Source of the DNA: Actinomycetota bacterium
GTDB lineage: Bacteria; Actinomycetota; Thermoleophilia; Gaiellales; Gaiellaceae
Length of the DNA: 48,988 nt
Assembly: GCA_005883355.1 (NCBI GenBank)
Contig: VAXG01000005.1
Span: forward strand, 1 to 48,988
Direction of reading: 5' to 3'
In this document: positions 33,120 through 42,992 of the stretch, in pieces
Position numbering within the stretch: position 1 is the stretch's first letter
Layout: every line of letters begins with the position of its first letter
Position numbers and translations under genes: made by a program
Notes under the pieces: model-generated
Told to the model about the DNA's origin: nothing
The model's database searches: none
Seen by the model: only the letters and a program-made list of their open reading frames with translations

Positions 33120-34297
33120 GCGACAGGCCCAAACCTCGCAGGAAAAGGCGCCTCTTTGCAGCCCCTTTCCCGACTGGATCTTTTCCGCAAAGAGAGCTTC
33201 CATTGGACGCGTCTACAAGAAGGGGAGGGGAAATGGACGCGATCGTGGCCGCCGCACCACTGGCCGAGAGCGAGAACGAACGGCTGCTGCACAGCTTCGA
33301 TCTCTACCTGGCGCGCCAAGCCCGCAGCAACGGCACCCGCCGCAAATATGGAGAAGCCCTCGCAGGCTACGGGCACTGGCTCGACCAGCGCGACCCGGGC
33401 AGCGTGGGAGCCGACGAGATCGACCGCTACCTCGAACAGTGGCGCGAGCGCTTCCAGCAGCGCCACCGTCGCTCGCCCGCGAGCGCGAGTTACCGCGCAC
33501 AGATCAATGCGCTGCGCGCCTTCTACGCCTACCTCGACCGCTTCTCCCTCATCACCGACACACACGGCCAGCCGCTACCCGACCCGATGCGCAAAATCCT
33601 GCCGCCCAAAAGCGAACCAACCAGCAACGACTGGCTCCGCCCAGCCGAAGACCAAGCACTCCTCCACTGCGACGGCACACTCCAAGAACGCTTCCTCATC
33701 GCACTGCTGCGCTGGAGCGGCCTGCGCGTCAGCGAAGCCATCAGCCTCACCCGCGCCGACCTCGACCTCACTCCCGGACACGAGTCGCTCACCGTCCGCC
33801 ACAGCAAAACCCCAGCCGGCAGACGCACGATCCCGATCATCCCCGAACTGCAGCCCCTCCTCCACCACTGGCTCGACCACCTCAACAGCAACGGCCTGAC
33901 CGGTCCGGCCGTGCCGCTGCTCAGCAGCCGCCACGCCACCCCGATGCCGATCAGCTTCGCCTGGCGCCTCGTCAAACGCCTCGCCCACCGCGCCGGCGTC
34001 CGCCCCCGACCCTGCACCTGCCACACACCCCTCCCACCACACCAGCCCGGCCGCCCCCGCAACCTGAACGGCTACAACAAATCCGACGTCACCCCCCACA
34101 CCCTGCGCCGCACCTTCGGCAGCGACCTGCTCAACCGCGGCCTCCGACTCGAAGTCGTCAGCAAACTGCTCGGCCACGCCACCACCACCATCACCGAACA
34201 CGCCTACGCCGAACTCCTCGACGACACCACCCGCCGCGAACTCCTCCACGCACTCCAACACCACACCACCCACAACGACATCACCAGGACCACGTGA
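33116..34297 (+). CDS. Tyrosine recombinase/integrase
   Basis: The 393-residue protein has a SAM-like core-binding domain (about 52-145, 'LLHSFDLYLARQARSNGTRR') and a complete catalytic domain: Arg204 in 'RWSGLRVSEAISL', Lys231, His328-x2-Arg331 in 'TPHTLRRTFGSDLLN', His354 and Tyr364 in 'LLGHATTTITEHAYAEL'. An insert of about 30 residues before the HxxR motif carries 'CTCH' and Pro/Gly, perhaps a metal-binding loop. A basic extension of about 45 residues precedes the core. It overlaps the methyltransferase stop and the next gene. The strong C-over-G bias of its coding strand differs from host genes. Confidence 0.92.
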   Translation: MSDRPKPRRKRRLFAAPFPTGSFPQRELPLDASTRRGGEMDAIVAAAPLAESENERLLHSFDLYLARQARSNGTRRKYGEALAGYGHWLDQRDPGSVGADEIDRYLEQWRERFQQRHRRSPASASYRAQINALRAFYAYLDRFSLITDTHGQPLPDPMRKILPPKSEPTSNDWLRPAEDQALLHCDGTLQERFLIALLRWSGLRVSEAISLTRADLDLTPGHESLTVRHSKTPAGRRTIPIIPELQPLLHHWLDHLNSNGLTGPAVPLLSSRHATPMPISFAWRLVKRLAHRAGVRPRPCTCHTPLPPHQPGRPRNLNGYNKSDVTPHTLRRTFGSDLLNRGLRLEVVSKLLGHATTTITEHAYAELLDDTTRRELLHALQHHTTHNDITRTT

Positions 34298-34653
34298 ACG
34301 GCGCACGCAACCTCAACAGCCGCATCAACCGGCTCGAACAAACACTCGGCACGCTCCCCTGCAACTGCCCCGACAGCGCCGACCTCGCCTGGCCCGGACA
34401 CCAACCCAACCCCCACTGCGCAAGCTGCGGCGGCAAACGACTCATCTACCCACTCGCCAACCACCCCCGCAGCGCCGAACCACCCATCCGACAAGCACTA
34501 CCGATCATCGAGAAAGCATTCGGCACGGATCAGCGCGCCGACCTCAGCACACTCACCAACCAGGAACTCCGCCAACTCAAGACCGCACTCCAGACGGTCG
34601 AGCAAGCTACGACCTACAAACGTACGCCTATTGCCGACGGCGACAGCCGCTAA
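34294..34653 (+). CDS. Cys-rich hypothetical protein of the element
   Basis: The 119-residue product starts 'VNGARNLNSRINRLEQTLGT', has a Cys/His cluster ('CNCPD', then 'HCASCGGKRL') that could bind one zinc, and ends with a helix 'LTNQELRQLKTALQTVEQ'. Its GTG shares GTGA with the integrase stop, so it is translated with the operon although a longer frame covers it. It resembles the element's other small zinc protein in layout. No family recognised. Confidence 0.6.
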   Translation: MNGARNLNSRINRLEQTLGTLPCNCPDSADLAWPGHQPNPHCASCGGKRLIYPLANHPRSAEPPIRQALPIIEKAFGTDQRADLSTLTNQELRQLKTALQTVEQATTYKRTPIADGDSR

Positions 34654-34677
34654 GCCCGAGCAAATCGATTTCGAGAA

Positions 34678-34707
34678 CCGCTGCTCTATCCACTGAGCTA
34701 CGGGGGC
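34678..34707 (-). pseudogene. tRNA 5' half, second copy (inverted)
   Basis: Identical to 30444-30473, read on the minus strand into the element. Beyond GCGG it continues as element DNA without a T arm. No matching 3' half was found in the window. Confidence 0.75.
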
Positions 34708-34820
34708 CGAACAGAGCCAAGATAGCGTCGGCGGCGGGCACCTAGGATGTCGACGTGGCGGAGGTCGCCTAGAGGTTTGAGCGCCCGGCCCGAGACAGGG
34801 CCGGGCGCGTGATCTTCTGG
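34678..34820 (-). repeat. Right 143-bp inverted repeat (IR-R)
   Basis: Every base is the reverse complement of 30331-30473. It ends one base before a new sequence with a promoter-like TTGACA. It is one of the two copies that bound the element core. Confidence 0.95.
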
Positions 34821-34825
34821 TCTGC

Positions 34826-34854
34826 TTGACACTTTTGTCACAACGGGATAAACA
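34826..34854 (+). promoter_or_regulatory. Promoter-like sequence with operator-like repeat
   Basis: TTGACA (34826-34831) and TAAACA (34849-34854) are 17 bases apart. TGACA/TGTCA (34827-34831 and 34836-34840) form an inverted repeat on the -35 box. It would drive the secreted protein gene at 34970. Confidence 0.45.
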
Positions 34855-34969
34855 GTAGGAAGCGACGCAACTCGGGGTGAAGACGTCCTCCCTCGGCGGC
34901 GGGTTAGCGCCGGATTAGCAGGTCGCTTCAAGGTTGAGAGGTCGACCTGCCCGAGAAAGGAGTTGGCCC

Positions 34970-35551
34970 ATGCTGAGGAAGACGTTACTGGTGGCGGCGA
35001 TCTGCTCCGTGCTTGCGCTCATGGTGGCGCTCCCATCAAGCGCTGACCTGTCGGCGCCACTTTCAGGACAGTGGAACCGTCTCAGCGTCGACCAGTCGAA
35101 CCCGGCACCCGAACACGAACTGCTCGATTGCGTGCAAGACAGTGGTGCACAAGTTGGCACCAGCTCAAATACCTGGTTCTGTCGCTACTCGAAGCGGCCG
35201 GAGCCGACTCTCAACTTCTACTGGAACAACAGACAAGGTTTCTTCTCCGGACGCGACATCACAGCGACATGGTCTTGCCCCGCGTGGTTCCCGACCGGGG
35301 TCTGCCCGAATGTCGTGCAGGTCGTAGAGGGCACGATGAACTTCACGCAGCCAAGTGTTGGCTTCTCCCTTGCCGTGCTTGAAGATCTCGTCGTGACACA
35401 AACGAGCACGAGCCAAAGGCTGTACGTGTACTGGGTCGACTTTGGCTTTGAGTGTCCATGGTTCAGGACGTTTGCGGAAGCAATCGCAGCAAACCCCCTA
35501 ACGCTTCCATTCGACGGGACTTGGCCACCGCAAGACTGTGTCGCCGCTTAA
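34970..35551 (+). CDS. Secreted hypothetical protein
   Basis: The 193-residue product has a signal peptide ('MLRKTLLVAAICSVLALMVA', cleavage near 'SSADLSAP') and six or more Cys in the mature part ('ELLDCVQDSG', 'TWFCRYSKRPEPT', 'TWSCPAWFPTGVCPN', 'GFECPWF', 'PPQDCVAA'), which suggests disulfide bonds. Aromatic-rich beta strands dominate. No family recognised. ATG at 34970 follows AAAGGAG. Base composition is less GC-rich than the chromosome to the left. Confidence 0.7.
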   Translation: MLRKTLLVAAICSVLALMVALPSSADLSAPLSGQWNRLSVDQSNPAPEHELLDCVQDSGAQVGTSSNTWFCRYSKRPEPTLNFYWNNRQGFFSGRDITATWSCPAWFPTGVCPNVVQVVEGTMNFTQPSVGFSLAVLEDLVVTQTSTSQRLYVYWVDFGFECPWFRTFAEAIAANPLTLPFDGTWPPQDCVAA

Positions 35552-35745
35552 ACAAGTCGTGCGTGCAGAATGTCCCCGCCCGCTCCGCCTCGCAGCAGGT
35601 CATTCCCGTTCGTACCCTTGACCAGATGACTCGCCCTTTCTGCGGCGCCTGACTTCGTCCAGGCTGCGCCGGCCAGCGCGAGCACTGCGGCCGCAAGCAC
35701 AAGCACGACACCGGCCAGCCGCCTGTCGGCACGCGGGCTGACCAT
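35548..35745 (-). pseudogene. Truncated RTX (hemolysin-type Ca-binding) protein gene
   Basis: The 65-residue frame has a signal/anchor helix ('LAGVVLVLAAAVLALAGAA') and then a single nonapeptide-type repeat region 'GTNGNDLLRGGAGGDIL', which matches GGxGxDxL of RTX proteins, before it ends in four unrelated residues. Real RTX proteins carry many repeats, so the gene is probably cut off. Its 3' end meets the secreted-protein gene. An ATG at 35745 fits the signal peptide. Confidence 0.5.
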
Positions 35746-35777
35746 CAGCTTGGAGAGTAGCCCCCCGCAGGCAGACG

Positions 35778-36116
35778 TCAAGGGGGGCCTGCGCGCGCCC
35801 GGCTCCCCGTTCCTTGCGCGTTAAGAGTTACCTGACATGCGCGTGTAAGCCAACGCAGAAGCGTCTGCGGCGTCACGAACAGTCCGTGGCGCTGCCGCCG
35901 CGGGAGCACTCGGGCAAGCGCCGCCAGCAAGGCACGATCGGCCGGTCGCAGCGCGGGGCGCCCCTCTTGCCGTCCGAGCACGATCAGCTGATGGCGCAAC
36001 ACGAGCAACTCGAGGTCTTTAGCGAATTCGCTGCGCCGTCTTCCGACGACTAGCCGCAGCACAGCCGAGAAGGCGAAATATGCGAAGGAAGCACGGAGCC
36101 CGAGCGGCCCCCGCAC
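35778..36116 (-). pseudogene. Transposase/integrase-core gene fragment (N-terminal part)
   Basis: The frame contains 'ELLVLRHQLIVLGRQEGRPA', 'LRPADRALLAALARVLPRRQ' and 'LFVTPQTLLRWLTR'. This is the conserved N-terminal region of actinobacterial rve-type transposases ('LRHQLxVLRRQ...DRxLLAALxRxLPR...TLLRWHR'). The DDE catalytic domain that should follow is missing; the frame runs into unrelated sequence and stops. No terminal inverted repeats were found. Confidence 0.65.
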
Positions 36117-36966
36117 TCTCTCCTCGGGAGAGCTGCCGTCAGCCAGGTGACGGCTCGGGCTCCTACCAACTTAGATGCACCGCAAGCTCTGGTCTTGCGG
36201 TTCGGGCCCGCTGTGGGCGGGACGACCGTTGAGAAGGATCAACGCCCGACGCGATCGCAGAGTGCTAGAGATCGAGGGTGCGGCTTCGTGGTCGGAGCTC
36301 TCCCCTGGCCCGTTGGGACAGCAAGCGGCGGATCGGAGTTCTCCCGTGGCCTTGTCACCGAAGTAGGTTGAGTGCGCGGCGTCTGTGGGCCGGCCCAGTG
36401 GCGGCGCGCACTTTTTAGTCCGCGCGGTTTCGCCGATCTAGACGTTCGTCCAGCGCGTGGTCGCTGATGCTGCGGTTAATCAGAGATGGGGAGAGGCCGC
36501 GCGCACCAGATTGCGGCTCCGGGCGCGCCGCCGCTCCCCGCCACGGTGGCGCGTGCTGCGATTCGGCTGTTTAAGAACACACAGAGCCAGGCTGGACGCT
36601 GGTGGAGGTCCACGCGCTCGGCAATGAGGTGCATAAACTCGATTCCGGTCCGCGAACTCCCGAATTTGCAGGCGAAACCGAGTTTGCGCACCCCACACGC
36701 TTCCAAGGATGATCTGCGGGCGCCTCGCTTAACAAGAGCTTGAGTCGGCGCCCGGAACGCACTAAAACTCAGCGTCAGAGCGGACAACCGTTCATTCTCG
36801 ACAGGAGGGGAGACCTGATGAGGAATGCGCTTTCTCGCGCTTGCTGTTCTTACGGCCGCCGCAGTGGAATGGACAATGCCTCAGCCGCAGGGTTTGACGC
36901 TCCCTAGGAGCGGCCGATGGGAACTTCCAGCTAGCCAGGGCGTCATCTACCTCGGGAGTCTCGAAA
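36117..36966. other. 850-bp stretch without a convincing gene
   Basis: Several short frames exist on both strands, but none looks like a protein family or has a good ribosome site. The only clear structure is the hairpin with T5 at 36371-36416. It is probably decayed DNA between a transposase fragment and the next gene. Confidence 0.5.
36371..36416 (+). terminator. Structured intrinsic terminator, possible small RNA 3' end
   Basis: AGTGCGCG (36371-36378) pairs with CGCGCACT (36405-36412), a perfect TGGGCCGGCCCA palindrome (36386-36397) sits inside, and TTTTT follows. It is the only T-tailed strong terminator in the 35.8-37 kb region, yet no gene on the plus strand precedes it. Confidence 0.55.
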
Positions 36967-37245
36967 ATGGAACGAAGCAACGATGCTCTAGCGAACGCAT
37001 ACATCCCTAGCAGGGGTGAGCGGATCGAACTTGCCAAGAGCGCTACCGGTGTCCGCGTGCGCGGAACGGTCTTCTACGCCGATCAACTACAAATCCTCGT
37101 CAAGCTCGATAACGGCCGTTCGCAGAGCTTGCGAGCCGGCAGGGAGGCCTATCGCATCATCGAGTACCGCCGCACTCACCGCCCCCGCTTGATTGAACAG
37201 CGCCGCGCAGCCGAGGTCGTATTTCATTCGCACGTGCGCGTGTAG
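36967..37245 (+). CDS. Small conserved hypothetical (SH3-like)
   Basis: The 92-residue product has 'PSRGERIELAKSATGVRVRG' followed by 'TVFYADQLQILVKLDNGRSQ' and 'SLRAGREAYRII'. This is a short all-beta pattern that I recall from small actinobacterial proteins of unknown function ('VxYADQLQILVKWDDGRSxSLR'). The start ATG at 36967 has GGGAG eight bases upstream. The last 20 residues are basic and less conserved in look. Confidence 0.6.
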   Translation: MERSNDALANAYIPSRGERIELAKSATGVRVRGTVFYADQLQILVKLDNGRSQSLRAGREAYRIIEYRRTHRPRLIEQRRAAEVVFHSHVRV

Positions 37246-37280
37246 CCGAAGTCGCCCACGGGAGCGGGCTTCAGGTCCCG

Positions 37281-37307
37281 TGTCGCACTTCCGCCAAAAC
37301 GCGACAG
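37281..37307. repeat. Dispersed ~27-bp TGTCGC...GCGACA palindrome, copy 1
   Basis: TGTCGC-ACTTCCGCCAAAAC-GCGACAG. Related copies lie at 39860-39886 (inverted), 42379-42405, 43582-43607, 45982-46007 (degenerate) and 48166-48192. All six are outside confident genes. The ends pair and the middle is usually TTCC(G/A)CC/ACAAAA-like. Confidence 0.65.
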
Positions 37308-37438
37308 GTAACCGAGATCGGCGTACTTGATCGTCCGGCCGCTCGGACGGAGCTTCGGCCGGGCTCCCTTCGGGCGCGGCGAGCTCTCGGACCCTGCTTC
37401 CAACAGGCTGGGGGCCTTGCCGACAGTGCTACGGTGTG

Positions 37439-37464
37439 TTGGCACTCTCAGCCGAGAGTGCCAA
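37439..37464 (+). promoter_or_regulatory. CIRCE-like HrcA operator before groES
   Basis: TTGGCACTC and GAGTGCCAA pair perfectly across eight bases. The core GCACTC...GAGTGC is that of CIRCE, the binding site of the heat-shock repressor HrcA, although CIRCE normally has a nine-base spacer. It lies 64 bases before the groES ATG. Confidence 0.85.
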
Positions 37465-37527
37465 AGACCATCACAACCAAGACCAATCAAGTCAGAGACT
37501 GCTCGATGATGTTTCAGGAGGCTTTTC

Positions 37528-39527
<2,000 letters not shown>

Positions 39528-39565
39528 GGCCGAGCGGGCCATAGAACCTCAGCGGTCGGTTCAGC

Positions 39566-39595
39566 GAGAAGGCCGGCCAGAGGGCCGGCCTTCTC
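39566..39595 (+). terminator. groESL terminator
   Basis: A perfect 13-bp stem (GAGAAGGCCGGCC and complement) with an AGAG loop lies 38 bases after groEL. Confidence 0.75.
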
Positions 39596-40980
39596 CGTGT
39601 CTAGCGCGATCCCGAGGCGTCGCCGCCGCGAACAGCAATCGAACGCGCGCGGGATTCCGACCAGAGCCAGAAGGCGGCGGAGCGCCGCCAGAACGTCCAG
39701 TGGTATTCCGCTCACCAGACGTGGCAGCCACTGTGGGTGCTGCCGGACGAGATCGCGATCTACCGCGACCCACTCGAGCGGCGGCTCACTTCGATACGGC
39801 TTATAAGCCATTGCGTTGGTCGGGCGCGAACCCGCCAGCTCGCCCTCGAGGTGCGTCGCTGTCGCCTTTTGGCGGAACTGCGACAGAGCTCCGTCTGCCT
39901 GCAGAGACCTTCGCCGGGTTAAAGAGAGCGCCGGGCGGTCCTTCAGCGTCGTCCTAGCGCCAGAGGGGGTAAGTGTTCTATGCGCGACCCAGGATCTCGA
40001 TGCGGTCATCTGGGTGGATCGCGTCCCAAGAACGGAGATAGGCTCCCAACTCGAGCCCACGAGGCGAGCGTTCAGCGACTGGGGTGGCCCGGATGCCTCC
40101 CGCGACAGTCTCCGAGAGCGATAGTCATGTCTCCGTCCAAAGCTGCGCGAACGGGCTAGCAGAAGTTGGATTGCCTACCAGGTTGTTGAGCGCGTCGGTG
40201 AGGGTTAGCCGGGCCTCTTAGCAGGGCGCTGGGCGGCCGACGCAGGATCGAGTTCCCACCACCCTCCCGCGCACGGTAGACCCGCCCGAGGCACCCTAAC
40301 TCCAAGAGTGGAACGTTCGCGCGACAGGATTGGTTACGGGCGGGTAGTGCCCTCGGGGCCGCCCGCTGGCAACCTTCCTCGCCCCTGGCAACCATCAAGC
40401 GACGCGAAGGAAGGCGCGTCTTCGCATTCGGTCGATGCGTTTTCGGGGCGAGTCGGGGGTTTCGGTTCTGGGAGGCGGTTTGCGTGCGGGTTGGCCGGAC
40501 ATTGTGCTCATACTCTGTGACGCTACGCCAGCGACGGTGGAGGTGGAGGGGGACGGCCTGGCCTCGTTGATGGCCGCGCACGCGGCCTGCCTTCCGGCGC
40601 CTGGTCGCGTCGCTGCTCTTTGGCAAGCGCTTTTGCTGGCTGTGTCTGGCAGTGAGCGCAGTGATCTGAGACAGGTTCCGGATCAGTGCACGATCCGAAG
40701 CGTGCGCCGGTCGGGCGGGGCCTGGCTCGCGCCGGCGCGAAACTTTGGAATCGCCGCGAAGGCCGTCGTGGCACCCCACCCATTCTTGCGGTCCTCGGAG
40801 CCGCTCTTTTGGCGGGAAGGAGACGAGAGCGCCGGGCGCGAAGGGCCGCGCCTTCGGCTCACGCGAACCAGGAGTTATTAGGCTCTCGGCGAGACGATTC
40901 CCAAGACGTATGACGGCTCCGCCGCAAACGGGATCAACGGCGTTGATCTTGCCCGACGAACTCGACGTCAGGCAGCCGCC
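39596..40980. other. 1.4-kb region without a supported gene
   Basis: From about 39613 to 39921 one plus-strand frame reads protein-like text ('AAERRQNVQWYSAHQTWQPL', then 'WVLPDEIAIYRDPLERRL') but lacks a start codon at its head and then degrades, so it may be a gene remnant. The inverted copy of the dispersed palindrome lies at 39860-39886. Frames at 40156-40881 on both strands show no family pattern. Probably decayed DNA. Confidence 0.45.
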
Positions 40981-42306
40981 GTGAGGACGGGGCCAATGGT
41001 ACGCGGGGTCGGCGTCGCCGCGGGCGCGGTGACCTTCGGCGTCTACCTCGTCGGCTCGGGGCGCAGCTACGACTACGACTCGAGCGAGACGGTCGGGTCG
41101 GTCATCGCGACGCCGTCATTGCTCGACCCGTTCCGGCGGCAGCTTGTCTACAACAATCACCCGCTGTTCTCCTTCCTCGACCACCTCGTCTATTCGGCCG
41201 GCGGGCGCAGCGCGCTCGATCTGCGGATCCTCCCGATCCTGTTCGGCGCCGCCGTCGTTGCGATCGTCGTCGCGTGGTGTGCCGGGCGCTGGGGGATCGT
41301 CGCCGCCGCGACGGCGGGGCTCATGCTGGGCGCGAACTCGTCCTTCGCCGAGCTGTCGCGGAGCGTCCGCGGCTACAGCCTGCTCTGCCTCAGCGCGGTC
41401 GTCTCGACGCTCCTCGTCGACCGGCTCCTGACGAAGCCGCGGCGGTCGCTGAGCGCCGCCTACATCGTCGTGGTGGCCGCAGGAATCGCCACGCACGTGT
41501 ACATGCTGCTCCTCCTCCTCGGCCAGATCGGGATCGTCGTCGCCCGTTCAGGGGCGACGCGCGCCTGGCTGACACGCTGGGCGGCCGCCATCGTGCTCGG
41601 TGCGCTCGCGTATGTTGACATCGGTGCCGCGATGGTCCGCTCCGCGAGTCGCGCCGGCCACGTCTTCCGGCCGCGCTTCCCGCTTGCTCTCCTAACGACG
41701 CTGCTCGGCGGAACGCGTACCCCGCTTGTCGTCCTCGGCCTGCTCGCGCTTGTGGGCGCGGCCGCAGTCTTCAGTCGGGCGCTCCTCATGTCTGCTGCCG
41801 CGGTCACCGCCGGGGTGCTCGTAATCTGGCTCTGGCTCGCCCCGCTCGAGCTCTACCCGCGCTTCCTGATCTGGCTCGCGCCGCCGGCCGCACTCGCCGT
41901 CGCGGTGGCCGTCCGCCGCTTCCCGCTGGCACTGCCGCTCGTCGCGGCTGCGGCCTTTCTCATGGTTCGCCTCGACGCGGCGCACTGGAGCCAGGATCCG
42001 CTGCCGGACCGCCAGGCCGCCGTTCTCGTCCGCGCGACTCAGAGCCGCGGCGGCAATCCGTGCGTCTTCCCGCTGATCCGTGGATCGCTGCTCGCATATG
42101 CGCACGCGCCGAAAGAGGTGACGAGACCAACGCAACTACGAAACTGCGAGCTCGTGCTCACCCTGGCAGTTGATCCACAGTCGTTGCGCTTGGCGGCGCG
42201 CCGGGACTTCGAGCATCACTGGCTGCTGAAGGCATGGACGCCGATGATCGTCTTCTCGCGACTGCCGCAGGACGAGCTGCTGTCGGCGAGAGGTCACGGC
42301 GCATAG
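40981..42306 (+). CDS. Polytopic membrane protein, GT-C glycosyltransferase-like
   Basis: The 441-residue product has about ten transmembrane helices. Its first outer loop carries acidic residues, 'YDYDSSETVGSVIA', followed by 'VYNNHPLFSFLDHLVY'. That 'D-E...NHP' arrangement is typical of GT-C (ArnT/PMT-type) glycosyltransferases, which use lipid-linked sugars at the outer face. 'FAELSRSVRGYSLL' also fits that group. The last 90 residues form a soluble outer domain. The start is GTG at 40981. It stands alone, so the glycan is unknown. Confidence 0.65.
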   Translation: MRTGPMVRGVGVAAGAVTFGVYLVGSGRSYDYDSSETVGSVIATPSLLDPFRRQLVYNNHPLFSFLDHLVYSAGGRSALDLRILPILFGAAVVAIVVAWCAGRWGIVAAATAGLMLGANSSFAELSRSVRGYSLLCLSAVVSTLLVDRLLTKPRRSLSAAYIVVVAAGIATHVYMLLLLLGQIGIVVARSGATRAWLTRWAAAIVLGALAYVDIGAAMVRSASRAGHVFRPRFPLALLTTLLGGTRTPLVVLGLLALVGAAAVFSRALLMSAAAVTAGVLVIWLWLAPLELYPRFLIWLAPPAALAVAVAVRRFPLALPLVAAAAFLMVRLDAAHWSQDPLPDRQAAVLVRATQSRGGNPCVFPLIRGSLLAYAHAPKEVTRPTQLRNCELVLTLAVDPQSLRLAARRDFEHHWLLKAWTPMIVFSRLPQDELLSARGHGA

Positions 42307-42992
42307 TCCCGACTGCGCGTTCGCGACCAGTACGGTTGCCGAAGTCAGCGGCTGGGGCGCGCCCGGACCCGCGGTCTCTGTCGCAGTTCCAACAAACCGC
42401 GACTACGTATTTGGCATGAACAGGGCGGAACTATTGCGGTGCCGTGGTCAGCGATTTGTGCAGAGCCCGTTGGCTGAACGGTGAACGCTCGCTGAGGGGG
42501 CGCCAGCCGAGGTCGTCCGGGTCGCCACTAGAGCGATCGGAGGAACTCGCCGAGGCCCCACGCGAAGAGAGCGATTGAGACTGCGACCGCCAGTGCAATC
42601 GTTGTGTCCGCTGGATGCTTGGCGGACATTGCGCGACGAGCCATGGCGCAGGTATCGACATCTCTTCACCATGACTGAAGAGCGCGTGAGGCTGGCAGGC
42701 GGCTCTGGTTGTCGCGAGCTCAAAGATGAGACGGCGCCTCCTCGGCGCAGGGGAGACGGGGACACAGGTTTCCTCGGGCCGGTGGCAGCTGAGTTGAACG
42801 GAGGCTCGCGCTCTAGTACGGTGGCGGCTGCGCCGAGCACGGGCTGCAAGTAGGGCGAAGCATCACCGACAGGTTGTAGGCGGAAGCCGAAAGTCGATCG
42901 GAGGTGTGGACGAAAGTGGCACCGGCTCGGCGAACTCCTTCTCGGGATTGTTGGCGGCATCTCTCGCCCTCTTTCCGGCTAGGTTCGAGCCG
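42307..42992. other. 686-bp region with one possible micro-gene
   Basis: It contains a dispersed palindrome copy (42379-42405) and a minus-strand micro-gene (42528-42644). Longer frames on both strands here have no family pattern and are taken as noise. Confidence 0.4.
42528..42644 (-). CDS. Possible 38-residue single-helix membrane protein
   Basis: The minus strand encodes 'MARRAMSAKHPADTTIALAV' followed by 'AVSIALFAWGLGEFLRSL': a basic start, one hydrophobic helix of about 20 residues and a short end. It is too short for ordinary gene calling. The helix with Gly-Leu-Gly near its end loosely resembles SecE C-termini, but this is weak. No good ribosome site precedes the ATG. Codon use is normal. 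Confidence 0.35.
   Translation of the reverse strand: MARRAMSAKHPADTTIALAVAVSIALFAWGLGEFLRSL

Larger units (their letters stand above)
30331..34820. mobile_element. Integrase/MT-A70 module bounded by 143-bp inverted repeats
   Basis: A 4204-bp core (30474-34677) lies between IR-L and IR-R. It encodes a leftward sigma-like gene and a rightward, overlapping five-gene run: HTH protein, zinc ribbon, ParB/MT-A70 methyltransferase, tyrosine recombinase, Cys-rich protein. There are no capsid, portal or conjugation genes. Both core ends abut the same tRNA 5' half. Tandem-like TGGCAGGG sequences near 30539 and 30559 could be recombinase arm sites. Gene content indicates a small integrative or satellite element; the inverted ends are atypical. 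Confidence 0.75.

Noticed and set aside
33439..34653. 404-codon plus-strand frame over the integrase
   Set aside because: Arg/Pro-rich frame of the integrase gene; only its last 119 codons after GTG 34294 are taken as coding.
40156..40881. Overlapping 207- and 148-codon frames on opposite strands
   Set aside because: No family pattern, no ribosome site, and composition typical of random high-GC frames.
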